A stretch of DNA of 34,026 nt from Saprospiraceae bacterium (GCA_020628145.1 JAHDFN010000016.1:1-34026), one strand, 5' to 3'; counted from the first letter of the stretch, positions 10,501 through 19,955 are shown. Translations and numbers: made by a program. The notes: generated by a model not told the origin, from the letters alone.

Positions 10501-12118
10501 CGATAAATACATTATCATAATCCGTTTTCTTGACGGCGGCTTTGGCATAGTGTCTCAATTTTTCCTGCACATACACCTTTCCGGTTTCATTATCGAATTC
10601 GACAAAACCCCTCGAAACCATTGAGTATAAAAGACTTTTAATGGATTTGAGGGAGAATTTGGGGTTTATTTTTTGAGCCAGACCATCTCCATCCAACACA
10701 TCGGAGCCTGTTTCTTTGGAATAAGCCATTACCACAGCAATTGGATTTACCGTCGATATGTTCTGAAGTTCCAGATAACCACCTTCGTTAAAATAATGAA
10801 TGGATTCGAAATTGGCAATCTTGTCATTTCCTCCTGCAATACCGGGAATGGTCTTACCTATAACAATCGAATCCGTGTCTAACTGCCAGTCCAACTTATC
10901 CGCATCCAGTCGGATATTATGGAATGAATTATAAAATGGATTCCTGTCGTTTCCTCTTTCTCCTCTTTCTATTGATAGATTTTTATCGTCGATTTCAAAA
11001 CGAATATTAGACGAAGGGTGATAAATCGAATCCTTCCCCATGTACAAAACAGTTTCCGTACTGGAACTAACCACCCTACGCACATCTTCCTTGATGATGA
11101 ATTGGAGGGAACGTGCTTTAAAAACCGTTTTTCCGGTCTTATTGGATTTGACCTGGATTTCGGCTCTCCTTTCCTCATCTCCATAGCCATAGATGGTAGG
11201 GCCTTGTAACTTGAATCCTCCTCTATAAATCACATCGGAACCGATATTATCTATCTGAAGTATTTTTTGGTCGGATTCAAATCTGGGGTAAGTCGATTTA
11301 GAGCCTTCTCCCTTCACGACTATCCGATCTTCAAAAACCCCTTGTATAGGTTTACCGGGAAAATATTTCGGATAATGCAAAACAGCATCGGGACAGGTAT
11401 AAACATTCTTTTTGACTTCAAATTCATATTTGCCCAATTTGACAAAGACATCTTCCATTCCGTTCCTAGCCCAACTTACTTGGCCTTTTTCCCCTTTCCA
11501 AATATCCGAAAACGGATAATAAGCTCCCGTTGTTTGTTCGATTTTAATAGAATCCTGTTTCCGCACTCCATATAAATCCACTTGAGCAAATTCAACAGAT
11601 ACTATTTTGTTTTCGTATTTCACTTTATAACTAGGCGCTTCTATTCTCCATGTGGAACCGGCTGACTTCCTGATGGCTTTGAACTCGTAGAAACCCTCTG
11701 CGAAAACCAGGAAATTCTTGTAATCCTTATTGTTCCTTTTTTCAATATCATCGATTATGAGCTTACTGGTGTTGTTGAATTCATCAATACTTGTAGAAGA
11801 CTTCTGAAACTTATTGATTTTGTTCAGTGTACCCAGATAACCTATGAAATAAGGGGCGGGAGTCATTCTTTTTTTCAACATTCCATCACAAACGGCATGG
11901 ATCGTGGTTGCTTGTTCGGGCGTGTATATTCCACCTTCATAACCTGTCTTGAATTCCTTATAAATAATTTCAATATCCTCTCTTTGGTTCTTATTCATAT
12001 ATTCTCCCAACTGGGTCATGAATTCCTGAGGATTGGAAGAAAACTCCTTTAATGTCTGGGCATGAACAATGGTTCCCGACATTAAAACGGCTATTAGTGT
12101 AAATAATCTGAATATCAT
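7562..12118 (-). CDS. Very large secreted beta-repeat protein of unknown function
   Basis: Signal peptide MIFRLFTLIAVLMSGTIVHAQ; 1518 aa with repeated L.L...G..A.G segments (e.g. LTLSNAGFLAKGNINYLAASIDSEDIAF and LILTPGGLRANGLLDWDKASMTSRDFLF). Confidence 0.75.
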   Translation of the reverse strand: MIFRLFTLIAVLMSGTIVHAQTLKEFSSNPQEFMTQLGEYMNKNQREDIEIIYKEFKTGYEGGIYTPEQATTIHAVCDGMLKKRMTPAPYFIGYLGTLNKINKFQKSSTSIDEFNNTSKLIIDDIEKRNNKDYKNFLVFAEGFYEFKAIRKSAGSTWRIEAPSYKVKYENKIVSVEFAQVDLYGVRKQDSIKIEQTTGAYYPFSDIWKGEKGQVSWARNGMEDVFVKLGKYEFEVKKNVYTCPDAVLHYPKYFPGKPIQGVFEDRIVVKGEGSKSTYPRFESDQKILQIDNIGSDVIYRGGFKLQGPTIYGYGDEERRAEIQVKSNKTGKTVFKARSLQFIIKEDVRRVVSSSTETVLYMGKDSIYHPSSNIRFEIDDKNLSIERGERGNDRNPFYNSFHNIRLDADKLDWQLDTDSIVIGKTIPGIAGGNDKIANFESIHYFNEGGYLELQNISTVNPIAVVMAYSKETGSDVLDGDGLAQKINPKFSLKSIKSLLYSMVSRGFVEFDNETGKVYVQEKLRHYAKAAVKKTDYDNVFIASKTKNTNGVIYLDDQNENPIDIRSVKFVELSKVQKVAFKPRNNQLFLKKNRNLEYNGKTFAGMSAFQGTDNRFDYGAYQIKMDSIKYFDLFEHSGDEDENGDPVAFSIGSRIENLSGALLIDAPNNKASNEDISMFPSFSSKGPAYVYYDAAETRSYAYKRDSFYFQLNEFGFDNLDNYMPSDISFKGSMYSADIFAPFKETVSLMEEDKSLGFIHDTPANGYPTYVRESSAGKGNFKGELTLSNAGFLAKGNINYLAASIDSEDIAFEPKRMTCSARSFDLEEKRGTNPEVPQVRGVDVNVDWAPYRDSMYIKPKESPFEMFKSGLHTLDGTLILTPGGLRANGLLDWDKASMTSRDFLFNANSLSADTSNISIKAKDAAGELAFDSKNVMADVDFDKGIGKFKNNSDGIATSMPYNKYKTSMNEFTWDMNAETVDFKAEEGKVDEFLAPELDSLRFQGATAMYDIKTSTLKIGGVPFIKSADALIYPETGDVEVTAGGKMGTLENARILASHRTKYHAINRATVDIKGGRDYTASGFYEYNIGSRKQEIEFSNIVGSPIGKGKRVEKELATRGSGKVSGEDDFYMDVKTKFKGEISLSSEKKNLSFDGYANLDMELPQNNWFTVQSEADKNNLVIPYEKPKTPNGDPLKTGIFIDKMMGNPYPSVMGILFARKDRAIMDVTGVFKYDEGKDAFIFGDSIKLASRNGHYKGNTFQVNNKTKDCEATGVFNVGENVKFFQPTVVGKAKVVMKKSEVDSTGMRVSVPQRLTLDAMAGISYQLPEAALKIMVKDLQDNTYDVSSIRLNSLYEKLLPDIIGGMVDSEKAYEQIVRNYETTGKVTLTNKKKHLFFFSYLPMKWDPNLKSLVNRTKSLGLSQVNGVSISKTVEAYVEFRMPGNGEDGMHVYIKNPSSGGHYYYFKYKNGELETVSSNPAYNNAITGAKKKELEIKMGKDGVYKISPISPVSADMFISRVKGAW

Positions 12119-12216
12119 AATTAGATATAATTTAATTGGAATCCCTAAAGAGTAAAAACCTACTCTTACTAGGCTACAAATTTCTTAAAAGGGGTCATAT
12201 GGATTATAAAATTAAT

Positions 12217-12240
12217 ATTTCCATTCGTAAGGATGGAAAT
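12217..12240 (-). terminator. Weak terminator downstream of prmA
   Basis: ATTTCCAT-TCGTAAGG-ATGGAAAT hairpin followed on the minus strand by ATTAATTTTATAAT. Confidence 0.5.
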
Positions 12241-12269
12241 CATTATTTATTTAAAAACTTCTAACACCA

Positions 12270-13097
12270 TCAGTATCTTCTAAAAGCCTTTAGTGCCATC
12301 CATTTTCCTTTATGTTTCAACTCTCCGGCAAAAAATCCATTTTCTCTATGGGCATCCAATACCAAGGTCTTATCCTTTTCCAAAAAACCCGAGGTCATCA
12401 GGATTCCTGCCGGTTTCAGCCTCTGATACAACGTAGGAAGTGATTCCAGTATTACGTTTCGATTGATATTGGCTAGAATGATATCATAATTCCTTTCGGG
12501 TACATTTTCCAATGTCCCTTCATAAAATCCAATCCCATTGGTTTTATTCAATTCTGCATTTTCAATGCTATTCAAATAAGCGGGTTTCTCTATATCTACG
12601 GCATCCAAATCGGTACATCCCATTTTGGCTGCAAGAATGGCGAGGATTCCGGTTCCACATCCATAATCAAAAACGGATTTCGATGTAAAACCGATGTCTT
12701 TCATGAATTCCATCATCATAAATGTCGTTTCATGATGACCTGTTCCGAATGCCATTTTGGGATTGATGATGATTTCATGTTCCATATTTTCAAAGGGAGG
12801 ATGGAAATCAGCCCGGATACCGCAGAACCCTTCTACCGATACCGGTTGGAAGTTGGATTCCCAAATTTCATTCCAGTTGCGTTCTTTTATGAGTTCCTTT
12901 TCAAAGGAAAACCGGAAATTATTTTTCAGTTCGGTGACACCCTTTTCCACATTCGGATTATGTAATTCGACTGGGATGAAAGCATCCAATCCAGTTTCTG
13001 TTTCCTGAAAAGTATCGAAGGGCCATTCGGATAAAAAGGCTATTAGTATTTCGGAAGTAGTCCTATCGGAAGTAAATGCATATCGGATATAATCCAT
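12270..13097 (-). CDS. prmA: Ribosomal protein L11 methyltransferase
   Basis: SAM-binding region FDYGCGTGILAILAAKMGC, upstream KMAFGTGHHETTFMMMEF and DIILANINRNVIL are characteristic of PrmA. Confidence 0.95.
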   Translation of the reverse strand: MDYIRYAFTSDRTTSEILIAFLSEWPFDTFQETETGLDAFIPVELHNPNVEKGVTELKNNFRFSFEKELIKERNWNEIWESNFQPVSVEGFCGIRADFHPPFENMEHEIIINPKMAFGTGHHETTFMMMEFMKDIGFTSKSVFDYGCGTGILAILAAKMGCTDLDAVDIEKPAYLNSIENAELNKTNGIGFYEGTLENVPERNYDIILANINRNVILESLPTLYQRLKPAGILMTSGFLEKDKTLVLDAHRENGFFAGELKHKGKWMALKAFRRY

Positions 13098-13114
13098 TTA
13101 TAAAAGGGATTTGT

Positions 13115-13885
13115 TCAAACTCTGGACTGAGACAATGCTTCAATAATGGGCAAAAATGATTCCGCTTTCAAGGAAGCTCCTCCTACCAAGCCCCCATCGA
13201 CATCAGGCTGGGCGAAAAGTTCCCGGGCATTTCCAGGCTTTACACTTCCCCCATAAAGGATGGTTGTTTGTTCGGCAGTCGCTTCATCATACCTTTCGGC
13301 AATCGCCAATCGAATCATCCGATGCATTTCCTGGGCCTGTTCGGGGCTTGCCGTTACTCCCGTACCAATTGCCCAAATGGGTTCATAAGCGATGATTACC
13401 TTTAGGAAATCATCTTTTTCCAAATGAAAAATGCCTTTGACCAATTGATTTTTCACATATCTTTCATGCCATCCTTCATTTCTTATTTCCAGTGCTTCGC
13501 CACAGCAAAAAATGGGTTTCATCCCTCCCTTGATAGCGGCATCCGCCTTCTTGGACAAGAGTTCATTGGATTCCCTGAAATACTGCCTTCTTTCTGAATG
13601 TCCGAGGATAACATATTCAACACCAATAGAAGTAAGCATTCCTACGGAGATTTCACCCGTAAAAGCCCCGGATGCTTCCTGGTGACAATTCTGTGCGGCT
13701 ATTTTTACTTCAGAATTCCTTCCGGCCATCTCTACCATATCTTTAAGATGGATATAAGGTGTACCCAATATGGTCAAAGTACCGGGTTGTGGTTTTGTTT
13801 CTTTTATGATGGCATGGGCCAATTCACGGCCTTCATCATAATCCATATTCATTTTCCAATTTCCGGCAGCGATTCTGAGTCTCAT
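13115..13885 (-). CDS. tpiA: Triosephosphate isomerase
   Basis: AGNWKMN, YVILGHSERRQYF, IAYEPIWAIGTG, ILYGGSVKPGNA, GGLVGGASL. Confidence 0.98.
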   Translation of the reverse strand: MRLRIAAGNWKMNMDYDEGRELAHAIIKETKPQPGTLTILGTPYIHLKDMVEMAGRNSEVKIAAQNCHQEASGAFTGEISVGMLTSIGVEYVILGHSERRQYFRESNELLSKKADAAIKGGMKPIFCCGEALEIRNEGWHERYVKNQLVKGIFHLEKDDFLKVIIAYEPIWAIGTGVTASPEQAQEMHRMIRLAIAERYDEATAEQTTILYGGSVKPGNARELFAQPDVDGGLVGGASLKAESFLPIIEALSQSRV

Positions 13886-13895
13886 ATTTCCTATC

Positions 13896-14588
13896 TTAAT
13901 CTATTTTTATACTAATGGTTTCTCCGAGGAATCTGGGTTGTTTTCCAAGTATGTACAGGTCGATTACCGCCTTGACCTTAGCTAGATATTCTCTTGCCAT
14001 TGTCTTACGGCCATATGCCTTTCCTACATCTTCGGCATTATAGGCCACTGCATCGATTCCCATCTTTCTTGCAATAAATAATGCTCGTTGATTGTGGAAT
14101 TCCTGTGATATGACCGTGAATTTTTCCTGAAGAAAAACCTTCTTGCATCTCACAACGGAGTCCAAGGTACGGAATCCGGCATAATCCAAAGTTATTTTAT
14201 CCGGAGGAATACCTGCTTCAATGAGTGCGGCCTGCATATCTTCCGGTTCATTGTAGGATTTGATATGGTTATCACCACTTACGATGATGTGTTTTATCTT
14301 TCCTTTTCCATATAGATCCGCTGCTGCCCGGATGCGGTAACGGAAGTAATAATTTTCACGACCACTGTGCAAATATCGAACGGTTCCCAAGAGAAGTCCC
14401 ACATTGTTTTCAGGTATTTCATCAACGGAAGTATAAATGGAAGAAGCCGTGGATTTTTTTATCCATGTATTACAACAATAGGAAAACAAAACAGCAAACA
14501 ATCCTAGAAGGGCAACCGAAAAGAAAAGTATTTTAATGATTTTCAAGGGCAAGGGATTTAAAAAATCACAAATTGAATCTTTGAACAA
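13896..14588 (-). CDS. SanA/YdcF-like DUF218 membrane protein
   Basis: N-terminal TM segment, GLLLGTVRYLHSGRENYYFRYRIRAAADLYGKGKIKHIIVSGDN, GIPPDKITLDYAGFRTLDSVVRCKKVF, QEFHNQRALFIARKMGIDAVAYNA. Confidence 0.9.
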   Translation of the reverse strand: MFKDSICDFLNPLPLKIIKILFFSVALLGLFAVLFSYCCNTWIKKSTASSIYTSVDEIPENNVGLLLGTVRYLHSGRENYYFRYRIRAAADLYGKGKIKHIIVSGDNHIKSYNEPEDMQAALIEAGIPPDKITLDYAGFRTLDSVVRCKKVFLQEKFTVISQEFHNQRALFIARKMGIDAVAYNAEDVGKAYGRKTMAREYLAKVKAVIDLYILGKQPRFLGETISIKID

Positions 14589-14596
14589 TTCCTTGG

Positions 14597-17500
14597 CTAC
14601 GGTATGGCCAAAAGGTTGTTGATTTGTTCGATGACACTCATATTGCTTGATTTTTCGGTATTCCGTGCTACCCTCCCCTTCTTGTCTATAATGAGTAAGG
14701 CCGGAAGTTTTTTCACTCCATAGTCCTTAGCCATATCCGACCCTAACCCTCCTTTGGCATAAAGGTGGGTTCCGGGCAATTTATGTCTTACCAGATAATT
14801 TTTCCATTCGCTTTCGGTATAATCCAATGAAACATAAATGAAAACGACATCCTTATTTTTGAATGAATTCCTCAGGTTATCGGAATTACTCATTTGGCGT
14901 ATGCAGGCATTGCACCAAGTTGCCCAGAAATCCAAATAAATCACCTTACCCTTGAAATCCGTAAGAGATACTTTCCGTCCGTTGTTATCCAAAAGGGTGA
15001 AATTGGGGGCTGTCATTCCCTTGAGCAGGGTATTGGATTCCCGAAGTGCAGCCTTCACCGACTCTCTGTAGGTTTCGTAGGGACATTCATCCATAAACCT
15101 TTTGATTTCAAATATCACATCTCCGAGTTTGCCATTACGGGCCAGTGCCGAAAGTCTTTTTGCCTGATAATAATACATCACTTCCCCATAGAGATACCTT
15201 GTAGATAATTCCATGGATGTCATTCCTCTGTTTTCAAATTCTTCTTCCTTGTCCTTCAGGTATAAATCGAGGAAATATGTATAGAATTCATTGGGTAAGG
15301 CCCTATCATTGACCAGACCGATTTCATCCACATAATCATAATAGGATACATCGGTAATTTTAATGGGTTTGGAATTCCCATATTGAAGAGGGTTTTCCCA
15401 CCGGTAATTGGTTAGATTATATGCATACCAATAATCGATATCGCTTCGGATGAAGTTATCAAAACCTGAAGAAAATCCTTTTTTGTTTTTTTGGTAGTAT
15501 TTGGTTTTGTCCTTATGGATTTTTCGGATAAAATGTTTGAACCCTGCTGCACTTGCCGAGTAGATTTTCCCTTTGGTTTCAACATCTCCGTTTTTGAACT
15601 CTCTTCTCATGTCCAGGATAAAGGAGTTATGGACACTTCCTTTTCCATTGTACTTCAAGGTACCTTTGAAATCATTGGCAAAGAAGGAAATATCGAGGTC
15701 ATCTCCCGGTTCCAAATAAATATCCACATGTCTAGAACCATAAATGAATTTACCAATGGTTGGTTCATAAATTTTGAGAACGGTGGAAAACGCCCCATCA
15801 GGTTTGACAAATAAATTGAAGTTCACTTCCTTCATTGAAACCGGATCCGTGTATAGTATGATTTGGACATTCTTATTTCGATAATAACGGATTTTGCCTT
15901 TCACTTTCACCGAATACATTTCCCTTTTAATTGGTTCCATATCAATCATGGATAATAGTTCGGCAGGGGAAATCAAACGGCCATCCTCTTGGGAGGAAGT
16001 TGTTTTGACCGGAGGAGTAGAGATTTTTTTCCAATTATTCTTTTCTTCCGTTTTAGGCTTAGAGGTATTATTTACAACAGGCGGTTCTTCTTTTTTTGAA
16101 GCATCGGCTTTTTCCTTCTTCTTGGCTTCCGCCTTGGCTTGTTTTTTTCTTTTCTGTACAACTTTTTTTGCTTCCTCGGGTGTATAACCCAAGGATATCA
16201 AATCCAATTCAGCTACCAAATCCTCGTCTAATGCTCCACTGGATCTACTAGAAATATCTTCGGGTTCTGCGACGACCCTCCCTATTGTTCCGTCATCATC
16301 CAATTTAACCAAAGTTCCTTCCTCTATTTTTACTTCTTTTTTCTTATCCTCGGATTTTCCTTTCGGTTTTTCCCTAGGCTTCTTTTTTTCCTTCTCCTTA
16401 CTTGTAGTCACATTTTCGGAATCGGATTTCGACGTCTTCTCCTTCGTTGATTTTTCTGGTTTTTCGGATTTATTTTTTTGCTTCTTGGCTGTATTATTCT
16501 TTTTGCTTTTATCGGGTTGTTCTTTTTCTATTTTTTTCTTTTCTACCGATTGACCATCGGTGGAAATCGTTTCCTTAGTAATCGGTTTTTCAGGTAATGG
16601 TTCTTTTATTTTTTCTTCTTTTCCCGGAACAACAGAAACGATATCGGCATTTTCAGAAGCCGAATTCACCGATGTCGGTTGAGTAGGAGGAACAATTGTC
16701 AATACCTGATCCAATTCTCCTCTAAGTGATTGTTGATATACCTTATTAATTGCTTCATCCAGTTCCGGATAAGGACAACGGGCAACAAACGACCTTACTT
16801 CGTTCTCCACTTCAGCAGGTCTTGAATTTTTACATTTCCAAAAAAGGGAATTGGCCATCGTATAGTAAAGCGCCCTACCGGAAAGATATAATTCCGAGGG
16901 GTCGGCCTTTTTCTTTTCTCCTTCGACAGTAATTGTTTTTTTAACCTTCCGGCTTGACTTTATGGTTTTCAATTCCACTCCTGCACCAAAGACCCATCCG
17001 ATCATCCCGGAAGATGTCCGGATGTTATAAAAATGATCCGTCCTCGATTTGCCTCTGATATTGAAAGTATATTTTTGGGATGACTTATTTCCGAGGTAGG
17101 ACATTTCATCTCCTTGTTTCATCAAGGCAATGGCATTGGAGAGATCAGGATTCTCCCTGACCCTTAGCTTATCGACCAGAGCAACGGCTACCATCTTGTC
17201 GTAGTTTTCCAACACCTCTACGGTTTTGTATTTTTTTTCCGTTTGGCGACCGCCAATGATTTCACCACCCCCACCAAAGACCCATCCTTCCCTTCCATCA
17301 CGAGTTCTGACCCTTAGCCAATGAGCCGATTTGATGATTCCATCAATGGTCTTGGACATCAATGTGGATGATTTTTCATCCAAGTACTTAATCCGCTCCC
17401 CACGTTTAAGTGTTGTAAGCGGGGTACGACTACCGGTATTGACCAAGACATCCAATTCACTAACCCTTACTTCAAAAACCGACTGGTCTATTTGTTCCAA

Positions 17501-18520
17501 AATAGAGGCATCGGGGTTGTCTTCCCTCAACTTGAGGTATAATACCAGAAAATTGAGATAATTACGGCTCCTTACTGCAAAATCATTACTAACCAATATC
17601 TTACCAAGAAAATTATAATATGACGGCGTTATCCTCATGGGGTAAGATAAGCCATTGGAAGCCGGATGTTCCCAATGATACCTCAACAGGGAATAGGCCC
17701 ACCAATAATCTATTTCGCCAATAATATACCTTTCGAATTCATTAGAGAATTTTTTTCTAGCCTGCCGGTCATAAGTATGGTAATAATTCCATTTGGAACG
17801 ATGAACCCTATCTACATAGGAACGATAATCCATTGCCCTTTTGGATACGATTTCGCTATATACTCTGTTTTCACCGTGGTTGATGAATTCGGCATTGAAC
17901 CTTTTGAGGAAGTTATTATTGATTGCCCCTTCTCCTTTGAAGCCCATCGACCAGACGAATTCGTTTCCGTGGGCATCGATTTCCAAATCATCTCCCGGCT
18001 CCAGGAATATTTCGACTTCCTTGTTGCCATAGGCGAGTTTGGCTATGGTCGGTTCTGCAATTTGAAATTGGAAATCAAAATAGTTTCCACCATTGAGTGG
18101 TAGTACGAATTCCTTTTCTTCAAAAGAAATCAAATCCTTGTAGAACTTTACTGCGACCGATGTGAAACTTGGGGATTTTATCGTCCCTTTCAGGCGGGTT
18201 GTTTTTGCTTGGGCTTTCGGATAATTCGAAGAATATGCAACAGGATAATCTACAAATAACGGAGAAGGTCTTTTTCTGATTTTTTCTGCTGCCTCGGATA
18301 ATACTTCCGGGAAATGCTCCTTATCGGTTTTCCAATTTCCACTCCGGGGAAGTGTTTTTATTTTCCCCAAGGCCAATGCATTCAATGCCCACAAATCCAC
18401 AGCATGATTATGCTGATTCTTTTCCAACCGATTTTCATTAAAATGAGCATCGGGATGCTGGGCAGAAATTTGAAAAAGAATGAATAAAAACAATATGATT
18501 AAAATTCCGCTATATCTCAT
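14597..18520 (-). CDS. Modular secreted protein: duplicated N-terminal modules, two SH3-like domains, Lys/Glu-rich linker and a C-terminal TlpA/AhpC-TSA thioredoxin domain
   Basis: C-terminal KVIYLDFWATWCNACIRQMSN (CxxC); two GWVFG(G/A)G-containing SH3-like units; EPTIAKLAYGNKEVEIFLEPGDDLEI is repeated as EPTIGKFIYGSRHVDIYLEPGDDLDI. Confidence 0.85.
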   Translation of the reverse strand: MRYSGILIILFLFILFQISAQHPDAHFNENRLEKNQHNHAVDLWALNALALGKIKTLPRSGNWKTDKEHFPEVLSEAAEKIRKRPSPLFVDYPVAYSSNYPKAQAKTTRLKGTIKSPSFTSVAVKFYKDLISFEEKEFVLPLNGGNYFDFQFQIAEPTIAKLAYGNKEVEIFLEPGDDLEIDAHGNEFVWSMGFKGEGAINNNFLKRFNAEFINHGENRVYSEIVSKRAMDYRSYVDRVHRSKWNYYHTYDRQARKKFSNEFERYIIGEIDYWWAYSLLRYHWEHPASNGLSYPMRITPSYYNFLGKILVSNDFAVRSRNYLNFLVLYLKLREDNPDASILEQIDQSVFEVRVSELDVLVNTGSRTPLTTLKRGERIKYLDEKSSTLMSKTIDGIIKSAHWLRVRTRDGREGWVFGGGGEIIGGRQTEKKYKTVEVLENYDKMVAVALVDKLRVRENPDLSNAIALMKQGDEMSYLGNKSSQKYTFNIRGKSRTDHFYNIRTSSGMIGWVFGAGVELKTIKSSRKVKKTITVEGEKKKADPSELYLSGRALYYTMANSLFWKCKNSRPAEVENEVRSFVARCPYPELDEAINKVYQQSLRGELDQVLTIVPPTQPTSVNSASENADIVSVVPGKEEKIKEPLPEKPITKETISTDGQSVEKKKIEKEQPDKSKKNNTAKKQKNKSEKPEKSTKEKTSKSDSENVTTSKEKEKKKPREKPKGKSEDKKKEVKIEEGTLVKLDDDGTIGRVVAEPEDISSRSSGALDEDLVAELDLISLGYTPEEAKKVVQKRKKQAKAEAKKKEKADASKKEEPPVVNNTSKPKTEEKNNWKKISTPPVKTTSSQEDGRLISPAELLSMIDMEPIKREMYSVKVKGKIRYYRNKNVQIILYTDPVSMKEVNFNLFVKPDGAFSTVLKIYEPTIGKFIYGSRHVDIYLEPGDDLDISFFANDFKGTLKYNGKGSVHNSFILDMRREFKNGDVETKGKIYSASAAGFKHFIRKIHKDKTKYYQKNKKGFSSGFDNFIRSDIDYWYAYNLTNYRWENPLQYGNSKPIKITDVSYYDYVDEIGLVNDRALPNEFYTYFLDLYLKDKEEEFENRGMTSMELSTRYLYGEVMYYYQAKRLSALARNGKLGDVIFEIKRFMDECPYETYRESVKAALRESNTLLKGMTAPNFTLLDNNGRKVSLTDFKGKVIYLDFWATWCNACIRQMSNSDNLRNSFKNKDVVFIYVSLDYTESEWKNYLVRHKLPGTHLYAKGGLGSDMAKDYGVKKLPALLIIDKKGRVARNTEKSSNMSVIEQINNLLAIP

Positions 18521-18678
18521 TTATTACCGCCAAATTCTATCTATGATCCCGTAGTTTTTATAAGTGATTCGTTCATGGGTAACATCCGGATTTTTCACAA
18601 TTGGGAATAGAAGTGGAAATTTACAAAAAAACGAATGAAATCCAATAATAATTAAACACCGGATTCACTCTTTTTTGT

Positions 18679-19863
18679 TCAAGCGTATTCAAATTTATTA
18701 TCAGACATAAAAATAGTGACTTTTTCGCCAGAAAAAGGTTGCACCATTCCGATGATTTTCGCATCGATTCCAAGGGCTTTTGAAATTGCAATCATTTCAT
18801 TTGCCGTATCAGCATCAGTATATATTTCCAGCCGGGTTCCCATATTGAAAACCTGATACATTTCCTTGAGGGAAGTACCCGATTCCTTCCTAATTAATTC
18901 GAACAGCGGAGGAGGAGGAAAGAGGTTGTCCTTGATGATATGTTTGTCTTTTATGAATTTCAAAACCTTAGTATGCGCCCCTCCAGAACAATGGATAATT
19001 CCATTAATCTTCTTGGTTGCCTTATCGATTTCCAAAATCTTTTTGATCAGCGGCAGATATGTGCGGGTAGGAGAAAGTACAAGTTTCCCTATTGTTGTTT
19101 CAAACCCGTCTATGGTTATTTTTTCTGTTAGCTTTTTTGTTCCTGAATATACATATTCTTCAGGTATGGAAGGGTCGAAACTTTCAGGGTATTTTTTGTG
19201 ATATTCTTTTGTGAAAACATCATGCCGGGCAGAAGTAAGTCCATTGCTTCCCATGCCTCCATTGTATTCATTTTCATAAACGGCTTTCCCATATGAGGCG
19301 AAACCAACAATGACATCGCCGGCCTTTATATTATTGACAATGACATCATTCCTTTTCATGCGGGCAAAGGTCGTGTACCCCACATCAATCGTCCGGACAA
19401 TATCACCCACATCGGCCGTTTCTCCTCCTGCCAGATGGATATGGATTCCATATTGTTCCAACATTTTGCAGAAATCAACCGCTTCATTAATAATGGTACC
19501 GATGACCTCCCCTGTAATTAGATTCTTATTCCTTCCTATGGTGGAAGAAAGGATGATATCGTCAACACAACCGATACAGGCCATATCGTCAATATTCATT
19601 ACTATCGCATCTTGGGCTATTCCCTTCCAAACATCCAAATCACCCGTTTCCTTCCAATAGAGGTAGGCCAAACTCCCCTTGGTCCCGGCAGTATCCGCAT
19701 GCATGATGTTACAATAGGCAGAATCCCCTCCTACCACATCAGGCAACACCTTACAGAATGCATTGGGAAAGATGCCCTTGTCCAAGCTTTTGATGGCCTG
19801 ATGGACTTCATCTTTTGTAGCCGACACACCTCTTAAATTATATTTGTAATCGTCCTTTTCCAA
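18679..19863 (-). CDS. purM: Phosphoribosylformylglycinamidine cyclo-ligase family (AIR synthase)
   Basis: HADTAGTKGSLAYLYWKETG, DAIVMNIDDMACIGCVDDIILSSTIGRNK, HLAGGETADVGDIVRT, GGAHTKVLKF, MYQVFNMGTRLEIY. Confidence 0.88.
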   Translation of the reverse strand: MEKDDYKYNLRGVSATKDEVHQAIKSLDKGIFPNAFCKVLPDVVGGDSAYCNIMHADTAGTKGSLAYLYWKETGDLDVWKGIAQDAIVMNIDDMACIGCVDDIILSSTIGRNKNLITGEVIGTIINEAVDFCKMLEQYGIHIHLAGGETADVGDIVRTIDVGYTTFARMKRNDVIVNNIKAGDVIVGFASYGKAVYENEYNGGMGSNGLTSARHDVFTKEYHKKYPESFDPSIPEEYVYSGTKKLTEKITIDGFETTIGKLVLSPTRTYLPLIKKILEIDKATKKINGIIHCSGGAHTKVLKFIKDKHIIKDNLFPPPPLFELIRKESGTSLKEMYQVFNMGTRLEIYTDADTANEMIAISKALGIDAKIIGMVQPFSGEKVTIFMSDNKFEYA

Positions 19864-19893
19864 AATTCGGTTTTTATATTGCTATAACTGATT

Positions 19894-19901
19894 CAAAGAT
19901 A
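19894..19901 (-). promoter_or_regulatory. Candidate -7 element TATCTTTG on minus strand upstream of purM
   Basis: CAAAGATA on + is TATCTTTG on minus, a perfect TAnnTTTG match about 30 bp upstream of the purM start. Confidence 0.6.
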
Positions 19902-19955
19902 CCATGAATCATTGATAAGTTAAGGTTGAAACAAGTCCAAACCAAGCAGAAAGAA

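Noticed and set aside
17666-18103. 145-aa + strand ORF
   Set aside because: Antisense to the thioredoxin modular protein.
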